A DNA stretch of 64,000 nucleotides from Martinezella lusitana (GTDB lineage: Bacteria; Pseudomonadota; Alphaproteobacteria; Rhizobiales; Rhizobiaceae): NCBI RefSeq assembly GCF_010668395.1, contig NZ_WUEY01000021.1:43901-107900 (forward strand), given 5' to 3'. The translations under genes and the position numbers were made by a program. The notes beneath the pieces are model-generated. The model was not told the DNA's origin and searched no databases. It worked only from the letters and a program-made list of their open reading frames with translations. This document shows, in pieces, positions 26,779 to 35,652 of the stretch; the stretch's first letter is position 1; every line of letters starts with the position of its first letter.

Positions 26779-27744
26779 ATGGGAAAGGTGCTTGATTTCC
26801 CGGCCCATCGGCCGGCGGACGCCACGCGCGCGGCTCGGATGGCACCGGTCGAAGAGACAGGCGGTCTGATCGACGCGGAGGCGTTTTCCTGCGCGGTCAT
26901 GTTGCTGGCACGGAGCTTCGTCTCGGTGCATCAGGCTTCTCCCCGGACCGCGGCGCTTTTTGCCACCCAGCAGCGCTGGCTCCTGTGTCATGCCGCATTG
27001 GGCAACTACTTTCGAACGGTGCGTACGGCTCAGGCCGGATTGACCAGACGAGATCTCGGTAATCTCGCCTTGCAGTATGGAATTGCCAGCCGCAACACCG
27101 CCTACGCGTTTTTTGACGAAGCATTGAAATATGACGTCATTCGCCCGCTCGGTGGTCGCACCGGCGAGCAATCGGATCAGGCAGCACCGGCCCCGGTGAC
27201 GCTTTCGATGCTGATCCACTGGTACGATGTGCATTTCCAGGCCCTCGATCTCGTCGATGGAGGGAGCAGGTCGAACCGATTTCTGTCCGAGCCGGAAACC
27301 CTGCTGACCCTGGTCCAGCCGATTGCGGCGCATGCGCTTCTTTCCAGTCCCGAGGTGCGCAGCCCCGGCCCGCTCTACACGATCTTCACCTGGGCCGATG
27401 CCGGCGGTCTTTTGATGGACAGGCTGATTGCGGGAATAGATCCCGAGGCATTGGCGGGGCGGGACAGGCTGCTGACGGATGTGAGTTCGATCTCCTATCT
27501 GGCGCAATCGTTCGGCCTGTCGCGGGCCCATACCAGCCGCAAGCTTGCGGCAGCGGAGTCGATCGGCGGCATCGGTTGGAGCGGCCGGCGTGGTCGCTCG
27601 CACATCTGGCTCTCGCGAGGCTTTTATGACGAATATGCCCGGGCGCACGCACGCAAGCTGCATATTCTGAACGATGCTTTCGCGGAGGTCTTGTCGACCT
27701 TGCCGCCGCTGTCGGAAAGATCATTGGCCACCAGCGATATCTGA
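26779..27744 (+). CDS. Uncharacterised protein with C-terminal helix-turn-helix-like segment
   Basis: A 321-residue soluble protein with no signal peptide or membrane helix. I do not recognise the family. Two stretches look like DNA-binding helices: DLGNLALQYGIASRNTAYAFFDEALKYDVIRPLGGR near residues 95-130, and SISYLAQSFGLSRAHTSRKLAAAESIGGI near 240-268 followed by a wing-like basic turn (WSGRRGRSHIWLS). The layout suggests a two-headed transcription factor. Codon use resembles neighbouring genes. The ATG has a weak GAGCTTCCCC leader. It stands alone between an AT-rich region and a convergent LysR gene. Confidence 0.6.
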   Translation: MGKVLDFPAHRPADATRAARMAPVEETGGLIDAEAFSCAVMLLARSFVSVHQASPRTAALFATQQRWLLCHAALGNYFRTVRTAQAGLTRRDLGNLALQYGIASRNTAYAFFDEALKYDVIRPLGGRTGEQSDQAAPAPVTLSMLIHWYDVHFQALDLVDGGSRSNRFLSEPETLLTLVQPIAAHALLSSPEVRSPGPLYTIFTWADAGGLLMDRLIAGIDPEALAGRDRLLTDVSSISYLAQSFGLSRAHTSRKLAAAESIGGIGWSGRRGRSHIWLSRGFYDEYARAHARKLHILNDAFAEVLSTLPPLSERSLATSDI

Positions 27745-27869
27745 AGACCTTGCCAAGCCAATCCGATGCAAATGAAAGAGCCTTCCCGGTGGGGAACGCC
27801 CTGCTTACCGACGATGACCGTAATTTCCGGTACCGAGAACGAACGGTCGAAAGGGGCCGGCTGCAATCG

Positions 27870-28820
27870 TCAGAGGCCCCAGATGACCGACTCTTCATGG
27901 CGCTTGATGAGATGCCGCAATTCCTGAAAGCCCAGGCGAACGAAATCGGCAAACTGATCGACGGCAGGCGCGCGCGGCGCATCGACGCGCTTGAGGATTG
28001 CCAGCGCGCGTTCGGGATGGGGAATGGTGATCGGCAGAGCCGTGATCGTCTTTTCCTTGCGTTGCGCGAAGACGACGCTGTGCGGCATGATGGTCAGCGC
28101 ATCCGCCGATTTCAGGTAATTGATCACGCTCATGAGCGAGCTGCCGGAATAGCGGATCTTGATTTCGGTTGCGCCGAAGGAGAGAAGCAGGGCGCGCAGG
28201 TCGGCCAGCAGCGGGCTTCCCGGCGGCGGCGCTATCCAGGGATAGTCGAGAAGGTGGCTCGGCTGCGGCCGGCGCTTCAGCAACAGCGGGTGGGTCACCC
28301 GGCAGGCGACGACGTTGCGCCCGGGAAGGATCTGCTGGAATTCGAGACCGGAGCCTTCGTCGAGAATATCGATCGGGCAGATGGCAAGATCGATCTGGTC
28401 GGCCTTGAGCGCGGCGCGAAGGTCGGGGAAATAGCCATAGCTCTGATCGATGCGCACGTCCGGATGGCTGGCCTGGAATTCGGCGCACAGCCGGGCGATC
28501 AACGCGTCCATGAAGAAAGGCGTGCCGCCGATCCGCACGACCCCGCTCTTGCCGACGCGGAAGCTTTCCACCAGATCGGAAGCCTTGCGCGAGGCCGCGA
28601 GCATTACGAAGCCATGCTCGGCGAGCGACAGGCCAAGCGGCGTCGGCTGCAATGGCCGGCGTCCTTTGATGAAGAGCGGTTCTCCCACACGCTTCTCCAG
28701 CATGGACAAGGTGCGTGACACGGCCGGTTGCGCCAGCCCCAGAAGAGCAGCGCCTTCCGTGACGCCACCCGTCTTCACGACAGCCGCAAGCTGGATGAGA
28801 TGTCGTTCATCTATCTTCAT
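27870..28820 (-). CDS. LysR-family regulator, divergent from the hydroxyquinol operon
   Basis: Regulator of 316 residues. N-terminal helix-turn-helix: LIQLAAVVKTGGVTEGAALLGLAQPAVSRTLSMLEKRVG. The effector domain starts near VRIGGTPFFMDALIARL. It is read away from the dioxygenase operon starting at 28917, with a 96-base intergenic region that holds an inverted repeat. By position it is the likely activator of the aromatic operon, with an aromatic intermediate as inducer (inference). Confidence 0.9.
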   Translation of the reverse strand: MKIDERHLIQLAAVVKTGGVTEGAALLGLAQPAVSRTLSMLEKRVGEPLFIKGRRPLQPTPLGLSLAEHGFVMLAASRKASDLVESFRVGKSGVVRIGGTPFFMDALIARLCAEFQASHPDVRIDQSYGYFPDLRAALKADQIDLAICPIDILDEGSGLEFQQILPGRNVVACRVTHPLLLKRRPQPSHLLDYPWIAPPPGSPLLADLRALLLSFGATEIKIRYSGSSLMSVINYLKSADALTIMPHSVVFAQRKEKTITALPITIPHPERALAILKRVDAPRAPAVDQFADFVRLGFQELRHLIKRHEESVIWGL

Positions 28821-28833
28821 AGCGATCTGTTAT

Positions 28834-28858
28834 ATTGATTGGCAACAAAATCATCAAT
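28834..28858. promoter_or_regulatory. Candidate LysR operator before the hydroxyquinol operon
   Basis: ATTGAT and ATCAAT (6 bp) are separated by 13 bases, in the short divergent region. The arms are AT-rich, as in LysR sites, but the spacing is longer than the common T-N11-A, so this is tentative. Confidence 0.4.
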
Positions 28859-28916
28859 CCACTCGTATCTGGCTGCTAGTGTTCTTTCACATGCACGAAG
28901 ATCTTGGAGGATGAGC

Positions 28917-29792
28917 ATGGCGGAGCGTGCTAAAGCGCTCACATTCAGCGAAGCGACGTCGGCGGAGGTTTTCGCCGAGCGCTTCCCTGCAGGTGGGGAG
29001 GGCAATCTGCCGCGGCTTATTGCGGCTGCCGTCTCCCATGTTCACGACCTTATCAAGCAGTTTCGCCCGACCCAGGACGAGTGGCGCAAGGTGATCGCAT
29101 TTCTGACGGAGGTGGGTCACGCCTCCGACGAGCGGCGGCAGGAATGGGTGCTGCTGTCCGATCTCATCGGAGCGTCCGCATTGGTCGAGGAGATCAATTG
29201 CCGGCGGCCGAAAACCGCGACACCGAACACCATCCGCGGGCCATTCTTCCGCAGCGATGCGCCCGAGCGGGCTTCAGGGGCTTCGATCTCGCTGGATGGC
29301 ATCGGCGAACCGCTGATGGTGTCCGCGCGCGTGCAGGATCTCGACGGTCTGCCGATCTCAGGCGCCGAGGCGATTACCTGGCAGGCCAATGCCGAAGGCT
29401 ATTACGAAAATCAGCAGCCGGACCTGCAGCCGGAGCACAATTTGCGCGGTCTCTTCCGCACGGACGCCGATGGACGCTTCCACTATCGCTCGGTGATGCC
29501 GTCTGGCTACGGCGTGCCGGATGACGGGCCGGTCGGACGGCTGCTTGCCGAGGCAGGCTATCCGCTGCATCGCCCGGCGCATCTGCATTTCGTCATCCGC
29601 GCCAAGGGCTTCGAGACGATCACGACTCATATCTACGATGCGAGCGACCTACATCTGGCCGAGGATGCCCTTTTTGGCGTGCGGCCGGAACTCGTCGTCT
29701 GCTTCGAGCCTGCCGAGATCGATGGGAAGCGCGCGCGGGCCGTCAACCTTACATTCGTCATGGTGCGGACAAAGCCGGGGAGGGCAGGATGA
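28917..29792 (+). CDS. Intradiol dioxygenase, hydroxyquinol 1,2-dioxygenase-like (first copy)
   Basis: Iron(III) ring-cleaving enzyme of 291 residues. Ligands by alignment to CatA are Tyr163 (EGYYENQQ), Tyr198 (SGYGVP), His222 and His224 (RPAHLHF). The N-terminal dimerisation helices (FRPTQDEWRKVIAFLTEVGH) and the DDGPVG motif after the second Tyr place it with hydroxyquinol/chlorocatechol dioxygenases. I chose ATG 28917, with GGAGG six bases before; ATG 28911 abuts the site. It overlaps maleylacetate reductase by four bases, which supports hydroxyquinol as substrate. A second, diverged copy lies at the end of the operon. Confidence 0.88.
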   Translation: MAERAKALTFSEATSAEVFAERFPAGGEGNLPRLIAAAVSHVHDLIKQFRPTQDEWRKVIAFLTEVGHASDERRQEWVLLSDLIGASALVEEINCRRPKTATPNTIRGPFFRSDAPERASGASISLDGIGEPLMVSARVQDLDGLPISGAEAITWQANAEGYYENQQPDLQPEHNLRGLFRTDADGRFHYRSVMPSGYGVPDDGPVGRLLAEAGYPLHRPAHLHFVIRAKGFETITTHIYDASDLHLAEDALFGVRPELVVCFEPAEIDGKRARAVNLTFVMVRTKPGRAG

Positions 29793-30850
29793 CGCAACCT
29801 TTTTCCTACGCGGGTAGTCCAGCCCAGATCGTCTTCGGTTCCGGCAGCCGGAACAGCGTTGCGGAATGGATAACGAAGGCAGGCCGCAAGCGGGCCCTGG
29901 TCCTGTCGACACCGCATCAGAAGGCCGATGCCGAGGCTTTGGCCCGAGAGATCGGCCCGCTCGCTTGCGGCGTGTTCACGGGTGCCACCATGCACACGCC
30001 CGTCGAGGTGACGGAAGCGGCGATGAAGGTGGTGGCGGAGACCGGAGCGGACTGTGTCGTGTCCCTCGGCGGCGGCTCGACGACCGGGCTTGGCAAGGCA
30101 ATCGCCTATCGCACCGACCTTCAGCAGATCGTGGTTCCGACGACCTATGCAGGTTCGGAGGTCACGCCGATCCTTGGCCAGACCGAGGGGGGCCGCAAGA
30201 CGACGGTGCGCGATGCCCGGATCCTGCCGGAGATCGTCATTTACGATCCCTCGCTGACGCTCGGACTGCCGGTCGCCATGAGCGTCACCAGCGGCCTCAA
30301 CGCCATGGCGCATGCCGTCGAAGGGCTTTATGCGCGGGACCGCAACCCGATTTCGAGCCTGATGGCCCTGGAAGGTCTGCGTGCCTTTGCGCGGAGCTTG
30401 CCGGTTATCGTGAGCGAGCCGAAGAACACGGATGCTCGCAGCGATGCGTTGTATGGCGCCTGGCTCTGCGGCTCGGTGCTCGGCACCGTCGGCATGGCGC
30501 TGCATCACAAGATCTGCCACACGCTCGGCGGCTCTTTCGACACGCCGCACGCCGAAACCCACGCGGTGATGCTGCCGCATACGGCCGCGTTCAACGCGGC
30601 GGCCGCCGCGTCCGAACTGGCGGAAGCGGCCGGTATCTTCGGCGGCTCGATCGGCGGCGGGCTCTGGGATTTCGCCAAGGCAATCGGAGCGCCGCTGTCG
30701 CTCAAGGATTTCGGACTGACGGAAGCCGATCTCGATCGCGCAGCGTCGATCGCCGTTGAGAACCCATACTGGAATCCGCGGCCGATCGACCGGGGCGCGA
30801 TCCGCCTGCTGCTGCAGGACGCATGGGAAGGCCGGCGGCCAACGGACTGA
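29789..30850 (+). CDS. Maleylacetate reductase
   Basis: Iron-alcohol-dehydrogenase-family enzyme of 353 residues that reduces maleylacetate, the ring-cleavage product of hydroxyquinol, to beta-ketoadipate with NAD(P)H. Features: IVFGSGSRNSVAEWI, the nucleotide-binding GGGSTTGLGKAIA, PTTYAGSEVTPI, and the conserved His segments NAMAHAVEGLYA and HHKICHTLGGSFDTPHAETHAVMLPH. The ATGA overlap with the upstream dioxygenase shows coupling. The product enters the same beta-ketoadipate branch as the cat/ben operon. Confidence 0.94.
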   Translation: MTQPFSYAGSPAQIVFGSGSRNSVAEWITKAGRKRALVLSTPHQKADAEALAREIGPLACGVFTGATMHTPVEVTEAAMKVVAETGADCVVSLGGGSTTGLGKAIAYRTDLQQIVVPTTYAGSEVTPILGQTEGGRKTTVRDARILPEIVIYDPSLTLGLPVAMSVTSGLNAMAHAVEGLYARDRNPISSLMALEGLRAFARSLPVIVSEPKNTDARSDALYGAWLCGSVLGTVGMALHHKICHTLGGSFDTPHAETHAVMLPHTAAFNAAAAASELAEAAGIFGGSIGGGLWDFAKAIGAPLSLKDFGLTEADLDRAASIAVENPYWNPRPIDRGAIRLLLQDAWEGRRPTD

Positions 30851-30906
30851 GATATAGGCGCCCGCAGGCGCGCTCTTTGGGAGGAGAGACAATGAGGGGA
30901 GGAAAC

Positions 30907-32187
30907 ATGTTCACGAGACGCGATTTTCTGAAGACGACGGCTGCCGGCGGTGCGCTGCTTGCGACCTCGGGGCTGGCCATGCCCGCCATCGCCAGGAATG
31001 CGGCCATCAAGCTCGGCTATGTCAGCCCGCAAACCGGGCCGCTCGCCGCATTCGGCGAAGCCGACAAGTTCGTCATCGATGCCTTCCTGGCAACGACCAA
31101 GGTAAAAGGCCTCAACTACGAGGTCGTGGTCAAGGACAGCCAGTCGAACCCGAACCGCGCCGCGGAGGTCGCGAAGGAACTGATCGTCGACGACCAGATC
31201 AATCTCATGCTGGTTTCCTCGACGCCGGAAACGACCAATCCTGTCTCCACGACCTGCGAGGGCGAGGAGATGCCCTGCATTTCGACGGTGGCGCCCTGGC
31301 AGCCCTGGTTCATCGGCCAACAGGGTAATCCGGGCGACCCCACCTCGTGGAAACCTTTCAATTATGCCTATCATTTCTTCTGGGGCCTTGAAGACGCCAT
31401 CGCGGTCTATACCGGCATGTGGAGCCAGATCGAGACGAACAAACATGTCGGCGGCCTGTTTCCGAACGATGGCGACGGCAATGCATGGGGTGACAAGGTC
31501 GTCGGCTTCCCGCCGGTTCTCGATAAGCTCGGCTACGGGCTGACGGATACCGGCCGCTATCAGAATCTCACGGATGATTTTTCGGCACAGATCAACGCCT
31601 TCAAGCAGGCAGGCACCGATATCCTGACCGGTGTCATGATTCCGCCCGACCTCACCACATTCTGGAACCAGGCCAAGCAGCAGGGCCTCAAACCGAAGAT
31701 CGCCTCGATCGGCAAGGCGCTTCTCTTCCCGCAGACCGTCGAGGCGCTGGGAAATGCCGGGCACAATCTGTCGACGGAGGTCTGGTGGACGCCAACGCAT
31801 CCGTTCAAGTCGTCGCTGACCGGGGAAACCGCCCTGGCGGTCGCGGATGCCTTTACCAAGGCCACCGGCCGCCCGTGGACGCAGCCGATCGGCTTTGCGC
31901 ATGCGCTGTTCGAACTCGCCGTCGATGTCATGAAGCGGACTGAGGATGCGGGTGATGCCGAGGCAGTCGCCAAGGCGATCGGCGAAACCAAGCTCGACAC
32001 GCTTGTCGGGCCGGTTGCCTGGGGCAATGAGAAACTCCCGCCATTCGCCCGGAAGAACGTCGCCAAGACGCCGCTCGTCGGCGGGCAATGGCGGCTGAAG
32101 TCGGGCGGCGGTTACGATCTCGTCGTCGTCGAAAACGGGCTGGCGCCGAATGTGCCGCTCGGCGGCAAGCTCGAAGCCCTGGCGTGA
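30907..32187 (+). CDS. ABC transporter substrate-binding protein, branched-chain amino acid type
   Basis: Periplasmic binding protein of 426 residues. A twin-arginine signal is clear (RRDFLKTTAAGGALLATSGLAMPAIA), so it may be exported folded. The mature protein has the Leu/Ile/Val-binding fold: IKLGYVSPQTGPLAAFGEAD, LIVDDQINLMLVSS, and KTPLVGGQW near the end. Liv-type binding proteins in aromatic operons commonly bind aromatic acids, so I infer an aromatic ligand. ATG 30907 begins the Tat motif; ATG 30892, with its own GGGAGGAG site, would add five residues. Confidence 0.92.
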   Translation: MFTRRDFLKTTAAGGALLATSGLAMPAIARNAAIKLGYVSPQTGPLAAFGEADKFVIDAFLATTKVKGLNYEVVVKDSQSNPNRAAEVAKELIVDDQINLMLVSSTPETTNPVSTTCEGEEMPCISTVAPWQPWFIGQQGNPGDPTSWKPFNYAYHFFWGLEDAIAVYTGMWSQIETNKHVGGLFPNDGDGNAWGDKVVGFPPVLDKLGYGLTDTGRYQNLTDDFSAQINAFKQAGTDILTGVMIPPDLTTFWNQAKQQGLKPKIASIGKALLFPQTVEALGNAGHNLSTEVWWTPTHPFKSSLTGETALAVADAFTKATGRPWTQPIGFAHALFELAVDVMKRTEDAGDAEAVAKAIGETKLDTLVGPVAWGNEKLPPFARKNVAKTPLVGGQWRLKSGGGYDLVVVENGLAPNVPLGGKLEALA

Positions 32188-32237
32188 GAGGAGAATTGCC
32201 CGGCGCCTCGCCGGGCAGCCTTCAACGGAGAACGGCA

Positions 32238-32957
32238 ATGTCCATACTCGAACTGAACGGAGTCTCGAAATCTTTCGGCGCGCTTGTGGTTGCCGAGGAT
32301 ATCGGCTTCTCTGTCGAAGCCGGTGAGGCACTCGGCGTCATCGGGCCGAATGGCGCCGGCAAATCGACGCTGTTCAACCTGATCAACGGCAATCTCTCCG
32401 TCGCGCGTGGGTCGATCCGGTTCGACGGCGGGGATGTGACCCATACGCCGCCGATGCAGCGGTGCCTTGCCGGCATGGGCCGCACCTTCCAGATCCCGCA
32501 ACCTTTCGAACGGTTGACGACCTACGAAAACCTGCTGGTTGCCGGCGCATTCGGGGCCAGGACGAGGGAAAGCGATGTTACCGCCCTTTGCGCGGACATT
32601 CTCGTCGAGACCGGCCTGATCGCCAAGGCCAATACGCCCGCCGGATCGTTGACCCTCCTGGAACGCAAGCGGCTGGAGCTTGCCCGCGCGCTTGCGACCC
32701 AGCCGAAGCTGCTGCTTCTCGATGAGATCGCCGGCGGCCTGACGGAAGGCGAGTGCCGCCAGCTGGTCGCGACCATCAAGCGGGTGCACCAGCGCGGCAT
32801 CGCAATCATCTGGATCGAGCATGTGCTGCACGCTCTGACGGCGGTGGCCGAGCGCATTCTCGTGCTCAATTTCGGCCGGGTGATCGGCATCGGCAAGCCC
32901 GACACGATCATGGCGTCAAACGAGGTGCGCGAAATCTACCTGGGGATGGACGTCTGA
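32238..32957 (+). CDS. ABC transporter ATPase, LivG-like
   Basis: Cytoplasmic ATPase of 239 residues. Walker A is GPNGAGKS, the Q loop follows in RTFQIPQPFERLT, the signature is the diverged LTLLERKRLELARAL (typical of LivG), Walker B is LLLLDEIAGGL, and the switch His is in IIWIEHVLHAL. It touches the next ATPase gene by one base. Confidence 0.93.
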   Translation: MSILELNGVSKSFGALVVAEDIGFSVEAGEALGVIGPNGAGKSTLFNLINGNLSVARGSIRFDGGDVTHTPPMQRCLAGMGRTFQIPQPFERLTTYENLLVAGAFGARTRESDVTALCADILVETGLIAKANTPAGSLTLLERKRLELARALATQPKLLLLDEIAGGLTEGECRQLVATIKRVHQRGIAIIWIEHVLHALTAVAERILVLNFGRVIGIGKPDTIMASNEVREIYLGMDV

Positions 32958-33679
32958 TGGCAAGCCTCATCGAGACCCGCGGGCTCACCGCCGCCTATGG
33001 CGATTTCCAGGCCGTGCTTGGCGTTGATCTGCGTCTGGAAGCCGGCGAGACCATCGCCGTCATCGGCGCGAACGGCGCCGGCAAGTCGACGCTGATGCGT
33101 TCCATTGCCGGGGTGATCGCCAACCGCCCGGACATGGTCCTGTATCGCGGCGAACCGATCGGGGCATTGGCTGCTTCCGATGTGGTTAGACGCGGCATTG
33201 CGCTCGTGCCGGAAGGGCGCAAGCTCTTTCCCTCGCTGACGGTCGAGGAAAACCTGCAGATCGGCCGCTATGGCCGCCGGATCGCGGGGCCGTGGACGCT
33301 CGACAGCATCTATGCGCTGTTTCCGGTCCTGAAGGAACGGCGCCGCAACCCGGCGACGGCGCTTTCGGGCGGGCAGCAGCAGATGGTGGCGATCGGCCGG
33401 GCGCTGATGTCCAATCCGGAAGTCCTGCTCTGCGACGAGCTGAGCCTCGGCCTCGCGCCCGTCGTCATCAAGGACATCTATGCCGCCTTTTCTCATATCC
33501 GGGCCGCAGGCGCGGCCATCGTCATCGTCGAGCAGGATATCGCGCAGGCGCTGAAGGTCGCCGACCGGGTCTATTGCATGATGGAAGGCCGCATCACCCT
33601 GACCGGACGTCCGGCCGAGCTCGATCGCGCCGAGATCCATGCGGCCTATTTTGGAGCGGAAACCCATGAGCTGGCTTGA
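32957..33679 (+). CDS. ABC transporter ATPase, LivF-like
   Basis: Second ATPase of the importer, 240 residues. Walker A is GANGAGKS, the LivF motif is IALVPEGRKLFPSLTVEENL, the signature is LSGGQQQMVAIGRAL and Walker B is VLLCDELSLGLAP. Its 3' end overlaps the permease gene by 14 bases. Confidence 0.93.
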   Translation: MASLIETRGLTAAYGDFQAVLGVDLRLEAGETIAVIGANGAGKSTLMRSIAGVIANRPDMVLYRGEPIGALAASDVVRRGIALVPEGRKLFPSLTVEENLQIGRYGRRIAGPWTLDSIYALFPVLKERRRNPATALSGGQQQMVAIGRALMSNPEVLLCDELSLGLAPVVIKDIYAAFSHIRAAGAAIVIVEQDIAQALKVADRVYCMMEGRITLTGRPAELDRAEIHAAYFGAETHELA

Positions 33680-34529
33680 TACGCTTCTTCAAGGTGTGCT
33701 GCTCGGCGGCCTTTATGCGCTATTTGCCGCGGGCCTCAGCCTGGTCTTCGGCATCATGCGGCTCGTCAATCTCGCCCATGGCGATCTCATCGTGCTGGCG
33801 GCCTTTCTGATCCTCGTGCTGGTTTCCTTCCTCGGCCTTAATCCTTTCCTCGCGGCGCTGATCGCGGCGCCTTTGATGTTCGCCGCCGGCTGGTCGCTGC
33901 AGTACCATCTGCTGAACCGGACGCTCGGCAAGGACATTCTGCCGCCCCTGCTCGTGACTTTCGGTCTGTCGATCGTGATCCAGAACGGCCTTCTGGAGGG
34001 CTTCACCGCCGATAGCCGACGTATCTCCGCGGGGGCTCTGGAGACGGCCTCGGTGCAGTTCGGCGGCATCAGCGCCGGCTTGATGCCGCTCCTCACCTTT
34101 GCCTCGGCCGTTCTCGTCATCGTCGCCCTCAATCAACTCATCTACCGCACCGAGCTCGGCCGCGCCTTTCGCGCCACCTCGGACGACGTGGTGACGGCGA
34201 GCCTGATGGGTATCCGGCCGAATTCGATCTTCGCCATCGCGACAGGGCTTGCGATGATGATCGTGACGGTCGCCGCCCTCTATCTCGGCATGCGCGCGAA
34301 TTTCGATCCGACGGCGGGACCGGCGCGGCTCATCTACGCCTTCGAAGCCGTCATCATCGGCGGTCTCGGCTCGCTCTGGGGCACGCTTGCCGGCGGTGTC
34401 ATCCTCGGGATTGCCCAGACGATGGGAGCGGCGATCAACCCCGAATGGCAGATCCTAGCCGGGCATATCGCCTTCCTGATCGTGCTTCTCTTCCGGCCGC
34501 GCGGCCTTTTTCCCCGGGCAGTCGATTGA
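33666..34529 (+). CDS. ABC transporter permease, LivH-like
   Basis: Inner-membrane permease of 287 residues with about eight helices. The N-terminal LLGGLYALFAAGLSLVFGIMRLVNLAHGD and the C-terminal AFEAVIIGGLGSLWGTLAGGVILG are LivH signatures. I set the start at ATG 33666, with GGAG upstream. It overlaps the end of the LivF gene. Confidence 0.93.
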   Translation: MSWLDTLLQGVLLGGLYALFAAGLSLVFGIMRLVNLAHGDLIVLAAFLILVLVSFLGLNPFLAALIAAPLMFAAGWSLQYHLLNRTLGKDILPPLLVTFGLSIVIQNGLLEGFTADSRRISAGALETASVQFGGISAGLMPLLTFASAVLVIVALNQLIYRTELGRAFRATSDDVVTASLMGIRPNSIFAIATGLAMMIVTVAALYLGMRANFDPTAGPARLIYAFEAVIIGGLGSLWGTLAGGVILGIAQTMGAAINPEWQILAGHIAFLIVLLFRPRGLFPRAVD

Positions 34530-34536
34530 GGGCGCC

Positions 34537-35652
34537 ATGACCACAGGTTTCGAAACAATGTCGACCGAAATCGAAGCACCTGCAGGCTGGCGGGTGGAGA
34601 CGCGGACACGCCTTTCCGGCGTCTTCGCCATCCTTTCCCTCGTTGCCGTGGCCGTGCTGGCGGCAGCGCCATTTCTGGTGTCGCGCGGCATCGTGCAGGA
34701 TCTCTTCTTCATCCTCACCATGCTGGCGCTGGCGCAGAGCTGGAACCTGCTTGCCGGCTATGCCGGCCTGATCTCCGTGGGACAGCAGCTCTTCGTCGGT
34801 TGCGGCGCCTATGCGCTGTTCGGCTTCGTCATCCTCGCCGGCGTCGATCCGATCCTTGCCATTCCGCTGGCTGGGCTCTTTGCCATGGTCATCGCCGCAC
34901 CGGCCGCCTTTTTCTCCTTCCGGCTTTACGGCCCCTATTTCGCGATCGGCACCTGGGTCATTGCCGAGGTGGGGCGACTGCTGTTTGCCCAGTGGAAGAT
35001 GCTGGGGGGCGGGACCGGCACCTCCCTGCCGCGCGAGGCCACCAGGGACATGCTCGGGATCTCGCTGCTGCAGGACTGGTTCGGCATGCGCGCCGCTGCC
35101 GCGGCCGATGCGATGGCCTATTGGCTGGCGCTGGTTCTCACGGCGCTGACGATCGGCTTCATCTACCGGCTGCTGCGCAGCAAGCAGGGGCTTGGCCTTG
35201 CCGCCGTGCGCGACAATGAGACGGCAGCCCGCGCGCTCGGCGTCGATGCGCGCCGGTTGAAGATTGCCGTATATCTGGCGACGGCCTTTCTGACAGGCAT
35301 GATCGGAGCGCTCATTTATCTGCAGAAGGCGCGCATATCGCCGGATGCGGCTTTTTCGCTCACCGACTGGACCGCTTATGTCGTCTTCATCGTCGTGATT
35401 GGCGGCATCGGCACCATCGAAGGGCCGCTGGTCGGCGTGCTGGTCTTCTTCCTGCTGCAGAATGCCTTTTCGAGCTACGGCTCCTGGTATCTGCTGGCTC
35501 TCGGCGCGTTGGCCATCGTCACGATGCTGTTCGCGCCACGGGGTCTCTGGGGGCTCATATCCAGCCGCACCGGCTGGGAACTCTTTCCGGTCCGCCGCCT
35601 GCTGAGAGGCGGATCAATGCTACATGGTGAAAAGGGAGGGCCAAATGGCTGA
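34537..35652 (+). CDS. ABC transporter permease, LivM-like
   Basis: Second permease, 371 residues. A 25-residue cytoplasmic N-terminus is followed by about ten helices; LLAGYAGLISVGQQLFVGCGAYALF and the C-terminal FIVVIGGIGTIEGPLVG are LivM signatures. The C-terminal tail runs into the start of the hydroxylase gene (overlap of eight bases), so the importer and the catabolic enzyme are in one transcript. Confidence 0.92.
   Translation: MTTGFETMSTEIEAPAGWRVETRTRLSGVFAILSLVAVAVLAAAPFLVSRGIVQDLFFILTMLALAQSWNLLAGYAGLISVGQQLFVGCGAYALFGFVILAGVDPILAIPLAGLFAMVIAAPAAFFSFRLYGPYFAIGTWVIAEVGRLLFAQWKMLGGGTGTSLPREATRDMLGISLLQDWFGMRAAAAADAMAYWLALVLTALTIGFIYRLLRSKQGLGLAAVRDNETAARALGVDARRLKIAVYLATAFLTGMIGALIYLQKARISPDAAFSLTDWTAYVVFIVVIGGIGTIEGPLVGVLVFFLLQNAFSSYGSWYLLALGALAIVTMLFAPRGLWGLISSRTGWELFPVRRLLRGGSMLHGEKGGPNG

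Noticed and set aside
30505..32331. 608-codon minus-strand frame antisense to maleylacetate reductase and the binding protein
   Set aside because: Shadow of two well-supported genes with Tat signal and enzyme motifs.
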